Shown here in pieces: positions 27,701 to 40,700 of a DNA stretch of 64,000 nt (position 1 is its first letter; each line of letters opens with the position of its first letter). The position numbers and the translations under genes were made by a program. Under the pieces are notes generated by a model, which saw only the letters and a list, made by a program, of their open reading frames with translations, did no database searches and was not told the origin of the DNA. This DNA is from Aphelocoma coerulescens (Eukaryota > Chordata > Aves > Passeriformes > Corvidae): NCBI RefSeq assembly GCF_041296385.1, contig NW_027184085.1, forward strand, positions 7,187,301 through 7,251,300, given 5' to 3'.

Positions 27701-30700
27701 CCCTTAATACAATTTCTGCAGTTCAGAATAGGGTGATGAAAGTGAAGGCCCAGTCCTGACAACTTTTACTTCATCAGGTAGCACTTACTCCTGAGAATGG
27801 TTTTATGAACCTCAGTAGAAACTGCTCAGCTGAGAAGTTTACATGAATAAGTATGACTTGTTTAATATCTGTCAACTTTTTTCAATTTTTGAAGTTTAAT
27901 GTGGCATTTAAGTGAAAATTGTTTTTTCTTTATGAAGGTCTTTTTTTAGCCCATCAGGCCTTATGACAACCCAGATAATTTAGCACCCTTTTTGATGATG
28001 GAAGAGCTGTGATAGTTTGATGCCACTTGGCTACAGTTTAGGTATTTTTTATTTGGAGGTGGGGTGGGGAAGAACTTGTTGTCTATGTGTAATTTTTGCC
28101 AGCATGGGTTTACACCTTCAGACAAAGGATCAAGTTGACTGATGATATTCCCATCCAAGGTAGACAGCAAAACTCTTTCCAAAATCTAGCTGCTATGCAG
28201 TTATACACATGCAAAATGACTCATTCTTTATTGCAGCGGCATCCAAGATTGTTACAACAGATATGACAGTGCCCAAAACAAAGGATGCACTCCAAATCAA
28301 TTTACTGGTGAGGGAAAAAATGGCAGAAATTAGAAGTCTAAGAAAGATTCTTACCATCTCCTGGCTATATTCAGGATTTCAGAAGGTCTTCATTTTCATA
28401 ACAGGACGCCAACACTTTATTCTTTAACATCTGAACAATGATAAAACTCAGAAATTGTGATACACTTCTCTGTTTCAAAAAATACATGTTTCAACAGCTT
28501 TATCAAAATGCATAGCAGAGGAATTTTGATGTAGGTTCTTCCCACAGCTTCAGGACACCTTCTGTGAATGGCTCTATAGGCGTTTCAGGGAAAACTCTTT
28601 GCTTACTAGTGGGACAATCTGTTTTTCTCTGTCTTTGCATAGACATTGGAATCTGTATTAGGTGTGATGTAGTGATGAGTCAAGTTATGAGTCTCAAGCT
28701 TTTAATTTAATAAACTCACAGTGCTAATTGTGCTCACAAAATTATTCAGAAATTCTGTAATTTTTATTTTGCAGGACTAAACCCATTATTTCAGTGCAGT
28801 TTTCAGCTGGGCCTAGAAGGTGATAACTACCATGATTCTTTTTCTTTTTTTTTTAATTTCAAAAAATCAATATTATAGTCATTTTCCACCCTTTCTGTTA
28901 CCTCTCCAGATTTTCAATTACTTTTCCAAAGTATTTTTCTTGGATAAAATTAAACCAATTACTGCTGATCTTGACAAATAATGACACATGCCCTATGAAC
29001 TAGTAGCCCTTTCTGTGCTCTGAAAGCAGTGCTTCATGAAGAAAAGGTGTTTATTTCTTCTTTTAATACTTCTTTTGCCAGAAAATAGTAGACTTAACTA
29101 CCATGCTTCTTGATATACCAGAAATTTCTTCTGCTGAACTTCCAGTATTACTTTCTATCAGGTTGTGCCCATTATTAGTAGATTATGCTACTAGATACTT
29201 TTAATTTTTACAAAATTTGTAAATTAGTTCCCCTAAAATTCGTCACCAAGCAAAGATCTTGAGCACCTTCTTAACTTAAATCATATAAATGCATTACCAG
29301 GCAGGACCCTGGGGACAGGATGGGACCTCAGCCCATGGCCTGAGATGTTGCAGTACAAGAACTATTTACACATTGAGTCATAATGGAGGAAATTAATTCC
29401 CTGCCTCCAGAAAGGGACAAGTTATGTTATTTCCTTTCTGTATTTTCAAACCAAAATACAACTTAATTTTTTTTAAAAATTGCTTTGGTCATTTCAAAGA
29501 AGTTAAGGGAAAAGAAAAAATTGGTCTTCTGTTTCTCTCCAAGGTTTTTTGGGGGTTTTCTTCAGTGACAAAAAGAAAAAAATCTTTTTGGGTCTATCAG
29601 CCAAGTGAAAAATCAATTAGTTACACGGGTCTGGCTATTTGTTAGGATTAGCTATCAGGCAATGCATGTTTTTTGTTATTTTTTCCCCACAGTAGGACAT
29701 ATCATGGAACACAATAGCATTGAATTTTTGTTTACATCTTTACTGACAAAGTAGCATTTTCAGCACCATTCTTCAAGGTGCAGACAAAAAAAATGTAATA
29801 AAAGAGAAGGAGGAGAAGCAACTCCATCTGTATTTTAAAAGGTATGTATAGCTTTTGGGGAAAAAAAAAAAAAAAAGTGATTTAAAGATAATCCTAGAAT
29901 GTTCAACACTCATTCTTTTTACATGAAATCCCAAAGTGAAACTCCATTTGACCCTCTCATTTAGCAAGAGTCTGCTTGGCCACCATCAAATTGAACTTCT
30001 CACACCTTAACTGGACTTGCTTTGTTTGTCTTTCCCTGATAAGAAGATATTTAGAGGCTAAAGAATATCCTACTGACTTCAGACTGGACTTGCACGAACA
30101 TTCTGTATGATCTTTTTCTGTCCCTCTTTTTCCAGTAGCTACAAATTCCTTCTCAAAACCTCTTTTTGTCCTGGAATATTTCTACATTGCGACCTATTAA
30201 GCATCTTAGTGTCAATCTGCTCAAATAACCACAAAACACGTAATTAATCCCAGTTAGGTACATGAGTTTGCCAGGTGAAGAGGTAATAACAGGGGGGCAA
30301 ACCATCAGCTGCTATGAAGCAGTCCAGCTCCGCTGGGTTCGGCATAACAATTTCTTGTTGTAACAGAGAAGACCACAGTACAAAATCTTCTCAGCTGGGA
30401 GACACTCAGTAACAGGCACCTGAGAATGAAATGCATATTTAAGAGTAGACTGAGGAAGGCAGCTTACAGGCAAAGGATCAGATAAAAAAAAAAAAAATTA
30501 AAAAAAGTCATCTCTCTGCTGCCACCTGAGCTGTTCACTATGGAAGAATAACAACTGATGCACAGGGAAGTTGCCAAGGAATACAAGGAAGCACAACTTC
30601 TTGTGTGCTGCCTTGGACTAGTTAATATTCATCAGCAAAGGTCAAGGCCTTAAACAGAAAGGTTATTTCAGGTAATTGTATGGAATAACAAGAATCAGTA

Positions 30701-31420
30701 CAGCCCAGAAGTGCTGAACTTGGAATTCAAGGGTCGAGGTTTCCTGAAATTTCACATGTGACTGGATGTTCAGATGCTGGATTGTTTTCTAATTACTACA
30801 AATCTTGTGAGGTTTTTAAGCTGTGCACATAATCTGCATTTCTGAAAAACACAGTTATTAGTTACCAGAAACCCAATGTATTATTAATTTATTTAATGCT
30901 GATGGACTGAATTGTGTAAGGGGTAAAGACAGTCAAGAAGCAGTGATTGGCAGGAATAAACCGGTTTCACTGAATGGGGACAGGGAGGATTTTATTCAAG
31001 GAAATGGCAGTGAAACCTATCCTAATAAATAACCAGGCTGAGTTGACTCAAGCACTTATAATGCCAGTGTCTGTGATAAGCAATGGAAACATTAATATAA
31101 AATGCTTCACCATAAGCGAATACGGTAGAGTTCAGAATGATATATTGCAGCACAGCCATCCCTAGCATGGCATGCTTTTAAAGTGATGCTTATAATCATT
31201 TTTATTTTGGTAACAATAGGGGAAAAAGAAAGAACAGAACAGCAAAAATTGTTATCTGCTAAAAAGGAACTGCAATAGCAAAATTTCCTGATAAGAACCT
31301 ACATAAGGATTTAGCCACAGTGAGAGACTGTGCTCAGATACAAATGCAGTAACTAGGAACGTGGTTGTAGCTTGTTCATTTCTAATCCTAGCTGTATGTT
31401 ACAGTCAGATGGTGAAAGCA
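15736..31420. other. 15.7 kb of AT-rich unique sequence
   Basis: No CR1, LTR, satellite or recognisable exon was seen. Open frames on both strands stay below about 115 codons. The longest (22554-22892 and 19663-19989, plus strand) have no domain, signal peptide or biased composition to mark them as coding. Poly-A or poly-T runs of 10-20 bases occur at about 19720, 29861 and 30484. The low repeat density over this length could reflect selective constraint, but that needs alignment to other birds. Confidence 0.5.
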
Positions 31421-31467
31421 GTCATTTCATGAAATAACTGAAATTTTCAGATATTTCATGAAATGAC
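31421..31467. repeat. 47-bp near-perfect palindrome
   Basis: The left arm GTCATTTCATGAAATA (31421-31436) is the exact reverse complement of the right arm at 31452-31467. The interior continues the symmetry: an A:A mismatch, then CTGAAA (31438-31443), a single central T, then TTTCAG (31445-31450). That makes 22 paired positions per side with one mismatch. Each arm also contains its own 12-bp palindrome, ATTTCATGAAAT. TTCnnGAA occurs twice, which resembles two heat-shock-element dimers, though the spacing between them is not the canonical 5-bp phase. RNA copied from it would fold into a short stable hairpin. It could also be a miniature transposon relic. Confidence 0.8.
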
Positions 31468-34163
31468 CAGCATTATGGCTGTTCTACTACACTCTTAGAC
31501 TGTTTCACTCCATCATTAAATTAAATGACTGGTGTTATTGTGAAAGTCACATTGGTGGGATTTTTATCACTTATATTTAGGGACCTGAACCTAGATGTAC
31601 AGGTCAATTTAGGCTCTCAGAGTCATTGAAGAAAAGGTGGCATGTCCAGCTGGTAACCCAGCTGATCTAATTTAGCCACCTGGTTTTGGATTAAATAAAA
31701 CATCCTTTTGCATATACTAGTACTTTCACTTAATTATAAAAGAAGTCAAATGTGATAGGTTTGAACAAAGATGCTTACCCATTGGTTGATCTTTGTGACT
31801 CCTATTCACTGTGTTGCTTAATACTATAAATGCTCACAACTGCTGTGAAAAGTATTTCTGTTATGACACACTCTTAGAGATTCACTTTTTACACCCTGTG
31901 CTCTTTGCCACAGGATATCTGATTGCACTGGATCCATTTGCTCCCTCTTTGTAGCTTACATTTCCCTTTCCCAGGGAAATGTGGGCTACAGGATAGAATT
32001 AGTATTATATTCAGGGGCTTTTTTTTGTTTTCTTTTGATCAGAACAAATAACATGACACATCTTTCTTTACCCAGTCTGGGACATTTATTAAACCTCTCC
32101 ACAGTCACGGCTTTCCTACAGTCCCTAGACTTAAAAATTTGCCCCTGTTGTGACAGTCAAATTCTAGTGACAGATGAGCATGTTAAATGCCTTTACTGCC
32201 TTGAAGAAATTCTGTCTCATATTCCTAGTAAATGCAGCATTTTTTGGTCCTTCCCCTTGCAGGCCAGAAAAGACTAAGAGCCTGTCTTTCTAACTGCTTC
32301 CCTGGGAAGTGAAAAGTTCTATCTTCAGACAGCCATGATGAAGTGGTACCATTCATGGGGAAGACAATATTAGTTGAAGTATGGATGTGGTGAATGTCCG
32401 TGAAGTTATATGACAGGTTCACTCTTTTCTAATGAGAATCTGAGTGGAGCCAAGGGATTCTGCACATCAGATTGGAAATGTCCAATAGGGTTCTGATAGA
32501 ACTGATTGGCTGGAAACTACATCTCAAAGCAAGTTTCCCGGCTGTGGATGCACAGTAGGGGAGGTGCAGTTCTGGGGTTTTCTGGGCCCTAGAAGGAGGG
32601 AAAAGCAAGCACCTGCAACACAAAGGAGAGCCTGATTCTCCAAGAGACTTACCAGATTTCCTGAAACTGTTAAAAAAGCTGTCCTTATCCCAGGGAAAAG
32701 GCTAATTGAAATGAATAGGGGTTTAAGTTTTGCATGAGGTCAAAGACTACCTGCCAGTTTGAGTCTCTCAGTCTAGGTTGGAATATGGTAGGGTAAATAT
32801 TAGTTCCTAATTCATCTGCATATAAAACCCAGAGCACGTCACAAGGCACTGACCTTCACATCTGTTCACACAACTGGGTGCTCTGAATTCCTTAGAAGAA
32901 GGTTTTTTTTTAGTATGTACTCTTATAAGTTCTTTTGGTTATGGGGTATTCCACAGAAGAACAGTTGAGAAGGTAAGCAGGATTCAGTTGTTGAGATCTA
33001 CTGCACTTCCTGCGTACAACTTCACCACAAATTCATACTCCAGAAGAGAGCGGGGAAGACTTATAATGGGGTAACGAGAGACAAAATGAGACATGTCACA
33101 AGTCTTAAATGGAAACTGGACAGTGAGATCTGGGAAATACTGGTCACAGAGGGGTAATATTTCTTACTTACCATACATCATGCTGTTTTATCAGATACAG
33201 GTTGTTATCATGAATATGTGCAGCCACCTCAGAACATTTTTGATCTGCTGAAATGCGTGTTCATGTCAGCAAATGTTATACAAGCAGTAGAGCTTGATAG
33301 TTGTGTATCCCACTGAACCCACTGCCCACTAGAAGGTACAAAACCAGCTCAAAGTCATCTGACAGAAGTCAAGTATTTCTGAGACAAATACTTTATGCTC
33401 TTTCCTGGTCATGGCCCCATAAATCCTAGAGGTTTCCCCTTTCCACATCAAAAATTTAAAAAGAAATTGCCTTCTGATTTGTGTCCTTTTTTTCTTTTAC
33501 AGTCTGCCTTGAGAGATAAATGATCAGTTGAAACATCCTTTACAGACTTCATGGCTATCAAAGAGTAGAGAGACTTGTCCTGAACTTTTGTAAAGCTAGA
33601 CATTTCAGAAAAGCTGAAATGTTGGACAAGAAATGGGAATGTAATCAGACAAGAAACATAAATTTTCTTCCTAGGGTTGCTGCTATGGAAATGAGAAACA
33701 TTAGTGATTTCGGCTGGCTTTTGCTCTTTTCGTATGTCATCTAGATATTTCAAAAAAATGTTTGCCTTCCAAGTCTGTTTTTTACACTTGAGTTTTCTGG
33801 ATTTTTTTTTTTTTTTAAAGGCTCAACTAAGTTATTTACAAATTAGCTCATTTAAGGATAAAACTGTAATTCACAGCACTTGTTTTTTATTTATTTAATG
33901 CAATATTTTGAGCTTCCTGAGAGGCAGATTTGTTGCATTTATTTTGCGTTTTTTTAGGTTAAAAGTTTGGGGTTTTTTCATCTTATTTATTTGACTAGGA
34001 CTTTAATTTTATTTTGATATGGACAGATTTCAAACATACGAGTTTATGCTTATTTCTACAGTTATTATGGTTTTCAGTAAACATATACAGTTAGGCCTTT
34101 GAGTCACTACCCATGAGGCCAGATAACCTGATTTCTGAGCTCCAGCTTCACATATTTAAGATC
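31468..34163. other. Unique sequence
   Basis: Nothing recognisable as gene or repeat. Open frames are at most 101 codons. A T-run lies near 33802. Confidence 0.45.
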
Positions 34164-34976
34164 AAGGAATCATAGAGTAATTTCAGTTGTAAGGAGCACC
34201 TGAAGGGTCAGGATGGCTCAAAGCTGGGCCAATTTAAAAGTCATACCATTTGACATAGGCCCTTGTCAGCCAAGTTTTGAGTGTCTCCAGGAATGGGTAT
34301 TTCACCTCTTGTCTGGGCTTCTGCTTTAATGTTTGACCACCCTGATCGTATGGTGGTTTTTTTCCCTAATTTCTAATCAGAATTCCACTCTCTGTAACCT
34401 GTGTCCATTGCCTCCTGTCCTTTACATGTCTACCTTCCAAAAGAGCCTGGCTCACTTCCTCTTTAACATCCTAACTCATATTTAATGACATTTACTTACT
34501 CTGCTTTTCTGAAGACTGAGTAAGCCCAGCTCCCTCAATTTCTTTTTTGTATTTCTTACGGTCTGGACATCTCGCACCATGCAGATGCCTGTCAGAGAAA
34601 CTTGAGTATCTTGAAGATGCAGGGGACATGTAGCACTACTCCAGGTTTGGTTTCACTAGTGCTGAATGGAACGTAATAATCACTTCCTTCAGCCTCCCGT
34701 CAAAGGTCTCGCTACTGTGTCCCAGTCTGTGGTTAGCCATTACCTCTGCAAGGATGCATTGTGGCTCATGCTCAACTCAGTGTCCACCAGGGCCCCCCCA
34801 AGTTCTTCTCTGCACAGCTGTTTCCAAGGCCAGCTGGTGGGACAGGGCAGAAGCTCTTGACCAGCATAAAACAACTCCAGTCTTGACCACATTCAGTGGC
34901 TCCACACAGCACCTGAAACTGTGGCACTCCAGAAACACCCTGCAAAGGAAATGGCTGCACCTCTTTCAGCCTGATG
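34164..34976 (-). repeat. CR1 LINE 3' portion, minus strand
   Basis: It starts with the inverted terminus 'ggaatcatagagtaa' and runs through CR1 3' region landmarks on the minus strand: the 'tttgaccaccctgat' block (about 34332), 'gtgtccattgcctcctgtcc' (about 34401), and the 'tggctcatgctcaactcagt' and 'gtccaccagggcc' block (34762-34797). At least 34164-34860 is CR1. The last ~115 bp up to the LTR are less certain. Open frames here are repeat by-products. Confidence 0.85.
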
Positions 34977-34982
34977 AGCAGT
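34977..34982. repeat. Candidate target-site duplication, left copy
   Basis: AGCAGT here matches AGCAGT at 36412-36417 exactly. The two copies bracket the LTR-like segment. A 6-bp duplication would fit an ERVK-type integrase. A chance match is possible because the right boundary was partly chosen by this match. Confidence 0.4.
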
Positions 34983-36411
34983 TGTAGTGGTTTGGTTCAA
35001 AATATCCATCACTTACTTATTTTGCTTCTGTGAGGTAAGAATTAGGAGAAAGCAAAGCAGGCACAAAACCTAAAAGAATATAAAGAAGTTTATTAACAGA
35101 CCTAAAAGAAGGAAAGAAAAAATCAGACTAAACCTTCAGAACACTTCTCCTCCCCCCACCTTTCTCCCTTCTCCCACTGACAATGTAAAAAGACAACCCA
35201 TGAGATTTTCAGTTTACCACTTCTATAACAATCTTTTTTTCAGTTCACTTAGGGAGAAGAGTCATCTCCACAAGAAGAGACATCTCCACAAGAAACCATT
35301 CTCTCATGGCTTCAGTATCACAATGCGACAGCTGCCCGGGTTTGTTCTCTTCTCACATGTGAAAGTCCCTTCCCTCGATTTACAGGTTTTCCCACAAATG
35401 TTTTTGAGGGTCCAATCTGTAGCTACTGGGGTACCATTTTAAGGACGAGCCGTTCAGAAGCAAAGGTTCTCTTCACTCATCTCTGGGAGCATCTTCAGCT
35501 CCAGGAACAGAGGCCCTCCTCCTCCCCTGGGAGCAAAAGGGTCCTCATCACTTTCATCTGTAGGAACAGAGGTCTTCTCCTTCCCTGGGAGCAAGGGTCC
35601 TCATCAAATTACAGCTACTGTCATTTGCTTATTTCAACACAAGTATTTTTGCTCACAATTGCAGTTTGAACGCTCCACCTCCCATGCTTTCATGAAATTA
35701 CAGCGGGTACTCTGATGTATCACAGTCCATCACCACCATAGCTTCATAACAGAACTTCAGCTTCTAAGCTTGAAGCATGTCCTCTTTCTCCTCCCTCAGG
35801 GTTTCAGCTCTTCCTTCTTTACTGACTTTGGTGTCTCTTTTTTTTCACATGCCTTCACCTTCCCTCTTCCTCTGACTCAGGAGGGGATTGATGTCTGCAG
35901 GCTTCATCTGTTTTGGAGGAAACTTACATCACTAAAAAAGTGTTAATCTCACCCAGGCCGTGCAGCTGGAGTTCACTTATCGCTGTTGGCCACACGATCT
36001 TTGCCAGGCAGGGCAGCTTCAGCTGAATCTTTGGCCGCACTGGAGGGAGGGATGGGGAGCCGGGCCGCGCTGCCTGCACGGAGCAGGGCTGTGGGGGGGC
36101 TGCGGATGGAACAGGGCCGCCCCACAGCCGACCCGGCCGGGCCGCGCTCGGCCACCTGCAGGCCCCCCGCCCCACCCCGCCACCTGTCCGAAAGCCAGAA
36201 AACAAGAGAGCTTTCCCGGGCTCTGTTTGTTCTTAAATGTGGATCACAGAGGCCTGTCAAGCTTCTTAAGTGGCTTAAAAATTTGCCAATATTCAAACTA
36301 GCCAGTTGATAGGTTCTGTTAGGTCATAGAAGAAGCTGTAAGCACCTCTCTGCAAGAGAATCACTTCCGTGGCTATGCTAAATCATGACAGCAATGCACA
36401 TGCCAAGACAA
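34983..36411 (-). mobile_element. Solo LTR-like element, minus orientation (endogenous retrovirus)
   Basis: The segment starts on the plus strand with TGTAGTGGTTTGGTTC, which I recall as the inverted 3' end of a common passerine LTR. An AATAAA signal lies on the minus strand at 35089-35094, about 105 bp from that end, as expected for an R-U5 boundary. The rest would be U3/R, including a CpG-rich core at 36010-36195. No gag, pol or env homology flanks it, so it is probably a solo LTR left by recombination. The right end at 36411 is inferred from the AGCAGT repeat and could be closer to 36320. At about 1.4 kb it is long for an LTR, so internal insertions or a misplaced end are possible. Confidence 0.6.
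36010..36195. promoter_or_regulatory. CpG-rich core of the LTR
   Basis: About 185 bp with strongly elevated GC and more than 15 CpG dinucleotides, in otherwise AT-rich surroundings, with blocks such as GCCGGGCCGCGCTGCC. CpG survival suggests a young insertion or an unmethylated promoter. Several open frames of ~90-113 codons cross it on both strands only because GC-rich DNA has few stop codons. Confidence 0.55.
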
Positions 36412-36417
36412 AGCAGT
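36412..36417. repeat. Candidate target-site duplication, right copy
   Basis: AGCAGT, identical to 34977-34982 on the other side of the LTR. Confidence 0.4.
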
Positions 36418-37284
36418 GGATAGTGCATTCCTTCAAGGTACAGCTGCTTCAGAGTGAAATGAACTGAGGCTGACAGTTTTCTTCATAAGAATTCAAAGTT
36501 TTAATACCAAGCTTCACTCACAATGGTAGAGAGAGAGATTCATCGAACTGAGATTGTGAGAATGAATTGTCTGAAAATAAACTGAAAATGGGGCAAAACA
36601 GTTGGGCATTTCTAGATGGTAATGAGATGCAATTATATATCTGAACTAAACAAATGTATCACATAGCAATTGTTTTTAAACTATTAGAAATTGCTCAAGA
36701 CAGTGAGTGTGTCTGCTCATTTGTCCCAAGCTCACAAAAACCTCAGATCTCCTCAACTGGTAGAAGAATAAAGCTTCTCTAGTGGGTAGTTAAATATTGC
36801 TGACTAATAATTCCAAAGGCAGGTTATAATAATTTAATGATTAGTGAATGTGGGTGTAATCTTGCTAATTTTCAAGTAACCCAGAAGTTACATGGTAACA
36901 CTTCCTGCAACCGAATACGTGACTTCCAGAACTGATACAAAACCAAAATGAATCACTGGAAATCTTTAAAACATGAGATAAGGATCTTATATGCTTCTTG
37001 CCAAAGCTTATAGTCTAAATAACATTTTAAATTAGGGGACAAGATTGTTTAATCTCCACCTAGAGTCAACAAAGAGGGATGTGACCCTCTCCAGAGGGAT
37101 ATCGTGAATTGCTGAATGATAGTCACAGTATGTCCAGTGAGATGGCAAGAGTGGGTGACAGAGCCTGTAATTAAGACATATCATTCATATGCAGTAGTAT
37201 CAGACAAAGAACAATCTTCTCTCCTATTGGTGGCAGAAACAGGACATATTTAGTATGTTTTATGACTTCATCTGGTCATAAATA
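36418..37284. other. Unique spacer between LTR and CR1
   Basis: No recognised content. It could include further diverged retroviral sequence next to the LTR, but no protein similarity was seen. Confidence 0.4.
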
Positions 37285-37763
37285 AAGAATCATAGAATGT
37301 TTTGGGTTGGGAGGGACCTGTAAAGGTCATCTTATCCAAAACCCTGCAGTGAGCAGGGACATCTTCATCTGGATCATTTTGTTCAGAGCCATCTCCAGCT
37401 TGACCTTGAATGTTTCTAGGGATGAGGCATTGACCAGGTCTTTGGGTAACTCGTGGCAGTGTTTTACTGCTCATGGTAAATATCTTCTTTCTTATATCTA
37501 AACTAAATCTTACCCTCTTAGTTTAAAACTACGACCCTTTCGCCCTTTTGCTGTAGGTCCTGCTGATAAGTCTGTCCCCATCTTTCTTATAAGCTTCTTT
37601 GAGTACTGTAAGGCTGCTCAACGCAGAATCTTCTCTTTTCCAGGCTGACCAATCCCAACTCAATCAGTCTTTACTCTTATGAGAGGTGGTCCCACCCTCC
37701 AATCATCTGTGTGGTCTCCTCTGAAGCCGTTCCAATATGTCCATGTCCTTCCTGTGCTGGGGT
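37285..37763 (-). repeat. CR1 LINE 3' portion, minus strand
   Basis: About 480 bp beginning with the inverted terminus 'aagaatcatagaatg', then 'ttgggttgggagggacc', 'tcttatccaaaaccctgca', the 'gaggcattgaccagg' block, 'ttttccaggctgaccaatcc' and ending near 'cctgtgctgggg'. It is 5'-truncated and non-coding. Confidence 0.93.
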
Positions 37764-40700
37764 TATAAATTGACAAATTGCATAAAATTAAGTTTTAGAG
37801 AAGAAGATTGATTTAATTTACAGTTTAATTTAAACTAATATAGGAAGATTTCTTAGGGTATTGTAACATCCCTTTTCAGTATTGGCAGAACAAAAACTTG
37901 GTATTTGTGTTCCAATATGATTTTTATAATATGATAACATTTTGTCTTAGATGCTGACAGGATTTTAGTGACTTAACTAGAGGTAGAACTTCATTATTTT
38001 GTTAAAGAAAAATTTCTGAGATATTATTTTTTGCTAATGCACTTTTTTGGTGTATTTTATACAATTCAGAAAAAAAAATAACTTCATCAACTCAGAAATT
38101 GTTGATGAAATGAAATTTGCTTCTTTTTCACACCTCTGGGTTATTTATTACACTATTCTTCATTCAACATCTGGTACTTATTTTCAGTTGAAACTTTCAT
38201 TGTTGCGATGGTTGATTACTCATACCAATTATTGCTGCTCTTCTGGTTGTACTCTATTTGAAAGAATAGGCACAGCAAGCAAATGCATTATTACCTATTA
38301 TGACATTTATTATGATTATTAATATGTGTAGGGAATATATGCAGAGTATTATTCATATGGTAGTTAGACAGTTCCACACTCTTGATATTTGCGATCTTTG
38401 ATATCAGGCTATAACAGTTTCCCCATTTTATATATTAGAGATGGAAGGAAATAATAATTAAAAATCTTGCCCACGGTTAAGGAGAGAAAATGAGTTGGAG
38501 CAGGGACTCACAGTCTTCTGGTTTTAATTGCTTCTAGAACAATATGTTTCACTGTATTATTGAGACCAAACAGAACTAAAAGTGATAGATGAAAAAAGTC
38601 CCAGTGGTAGGTATCTGGCTTACTTCTGCAGCCATATCACCAAAATGGATTGATTTTCACATCAACAGAGTCAGTTTAGAAAACATTTGTCTGAAATCCA
38701 GGAAGGCTGAATGCATCCATAAATGCAGAATATCCAGTTCTCAGACAAGTCAACAGGGGCTTTCCAAAAAATTATTTTGGGTCGGAGGTTTGGTAGGTTT
38801 GTTTCTCTTCAACTAAACTGAAGTTGTTGACTCTGAGGGTAATGAAAGAGACTTGCCAGTATTGAAGATGAGGGAAAGACTGTGTAACCTGCATAGTTTT
38901 CAGAAAATCTTCTCATATTTTCATAATAATCTGGAATCCACATTACCACAATGAAAGCACGGTGGATTGATGGACTAATCTTGCCATTATATGTTAAATA
39001 TTGCACTGAAGTAAGGAGTACATGCAACTGGTGCCAAAAGAAGGGCATAGAACTCTCAGAGCGTAAGAAAGACAAGTGCCTCCAGTATGTAATTAATTCC
39101 ATACATTTTAGGCTCCTTTTTGGTCATTTGAAAGTGCTCTGTCATTCTCCTTAATGGAAGACTGGGTCTAACTTAAAAGGTTAAGTTAGGAGAAAGGAAT
39201 CCTGCTCTACAGGTTAGTTCTGGTCAGGTCATCAGTGGTAAAAGAAATGAAGTCTTGGAGCTGGGTGAAATTAAGTTTAAGGGCAACAAAGACATCAAAG
39301 ACCAGATATCTAATATATATAGAACACACTAGGTGTAGTAAACTGGGATGTAACATGGGGGTGCAAACAAGGAAGAAAGAGCAAGGAGTATAAGGATGTT
39401 AGAAAATATAAAAATAGCCCATGCCAATTTCCCCAAAAAGGAGTAATAATGAAGAAAATCAATTAACATCTCATTTTTCCCATTTGTGAATTTGGAACAC
39501 TGATGGCCAGATCCAAATGTTCCCTTGCTTGAGCAAGATGTGTGGTAGAGGATCCAGAGGGACAGTGGAAGGGTGACCATAATGTTCATGAAAGGGATAG
39601 GTACCATTGTGTATGTAACAATGATAACTGCTTTGTTATAGTGCTGAGACCTTTTTCTGGGCACAGATATTCTTTATTTTCTTTTCCTGTAATAAATAAA
39701 TCTGAACCAGTAACACTTGTCTGGCTTTGCCATTAAGATTTCATTTTTATTAATAATAAGTTCTTGACTTCATGTATTCACTGCATTTCCCTTTAGCACA
39801 AAACAAGATTTTAAGTGTAATAAAAAGCTTAAAGTTTTAACAGACAAACAAGTTCCCATTTGACTAGCTTTCATAAAGCAGCTTCAAGAAGCAGCTAGGA
39901 CAAACAGTTATGCTTGTTTTTGTCTCATCTCATTTTTATTTCTTTGTGGAATTTGCTGCTAGCGAGCAAAAAGAGTTTCTGATCATAGTCAGTTACTCTG
40001 AAAAATATATTTTATTACTTTCAAAAAACCCCACTTAAATGAAGGGAATTATAAAATCATTTTTACAGGAGTCTTTGGATAATAAATTGTCAAGTCTTAA
40101 ATATCATCAGATTCTTTCATCTGAGTTTATCTTGTCGAGATGGATCAGAATGCTGTAATCAATCACTCAGCCATAAAATGGCTTCATCATACATGTGCAT
40201 TCTCTTCAAAATCAAGTTGTAACATTTACACATAATAACTTACTGGTTGCAAGGTTAGTCCGAGCCTGTGTTCAATATTATCTGACATTTTATTGGCTAC
40301 TACACAAACTTTTGCCTAATACAGTCATTTTACTTAGAAATTTAATTGAAAGGTTGCCTGTAACAAAGCACTTTTTTAATGTAGGAAGAGTAATGTAAAA
40401 CTACTTGATGCATGGGAGGAAGAAGGGAGACAGTAAAATGTGGGAGAAAATGAAGAAGAAAAAGAAAACACTCATTCTAATGAGAAATGGAGTTTGAAGA
40501 GGAAGTTTCATAAGGATGAATTCATTCCCTAAGGGAGCTTAGTCTGCATTTGGTGCCTGGATCAGCACACCTTCATAGATGAAAAGTATAAATCACACAG
40601 TTATGTGATGGATGATGTTTATTTAGAACAAGGCTTGTTAAAGAGGTGCTTAGCAGGGAATGGGCGTCTTCTTTCAAGGAACGAGGTCTTGGTGCAGGCA

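Noticed and set aside
35960..36309. Overlapping 93-113 codon frames on both strands
   Set aside because: They lie in the CpG-rich LTR core, where stop codons are rare. Simultaneous openness on both strands points to composition.
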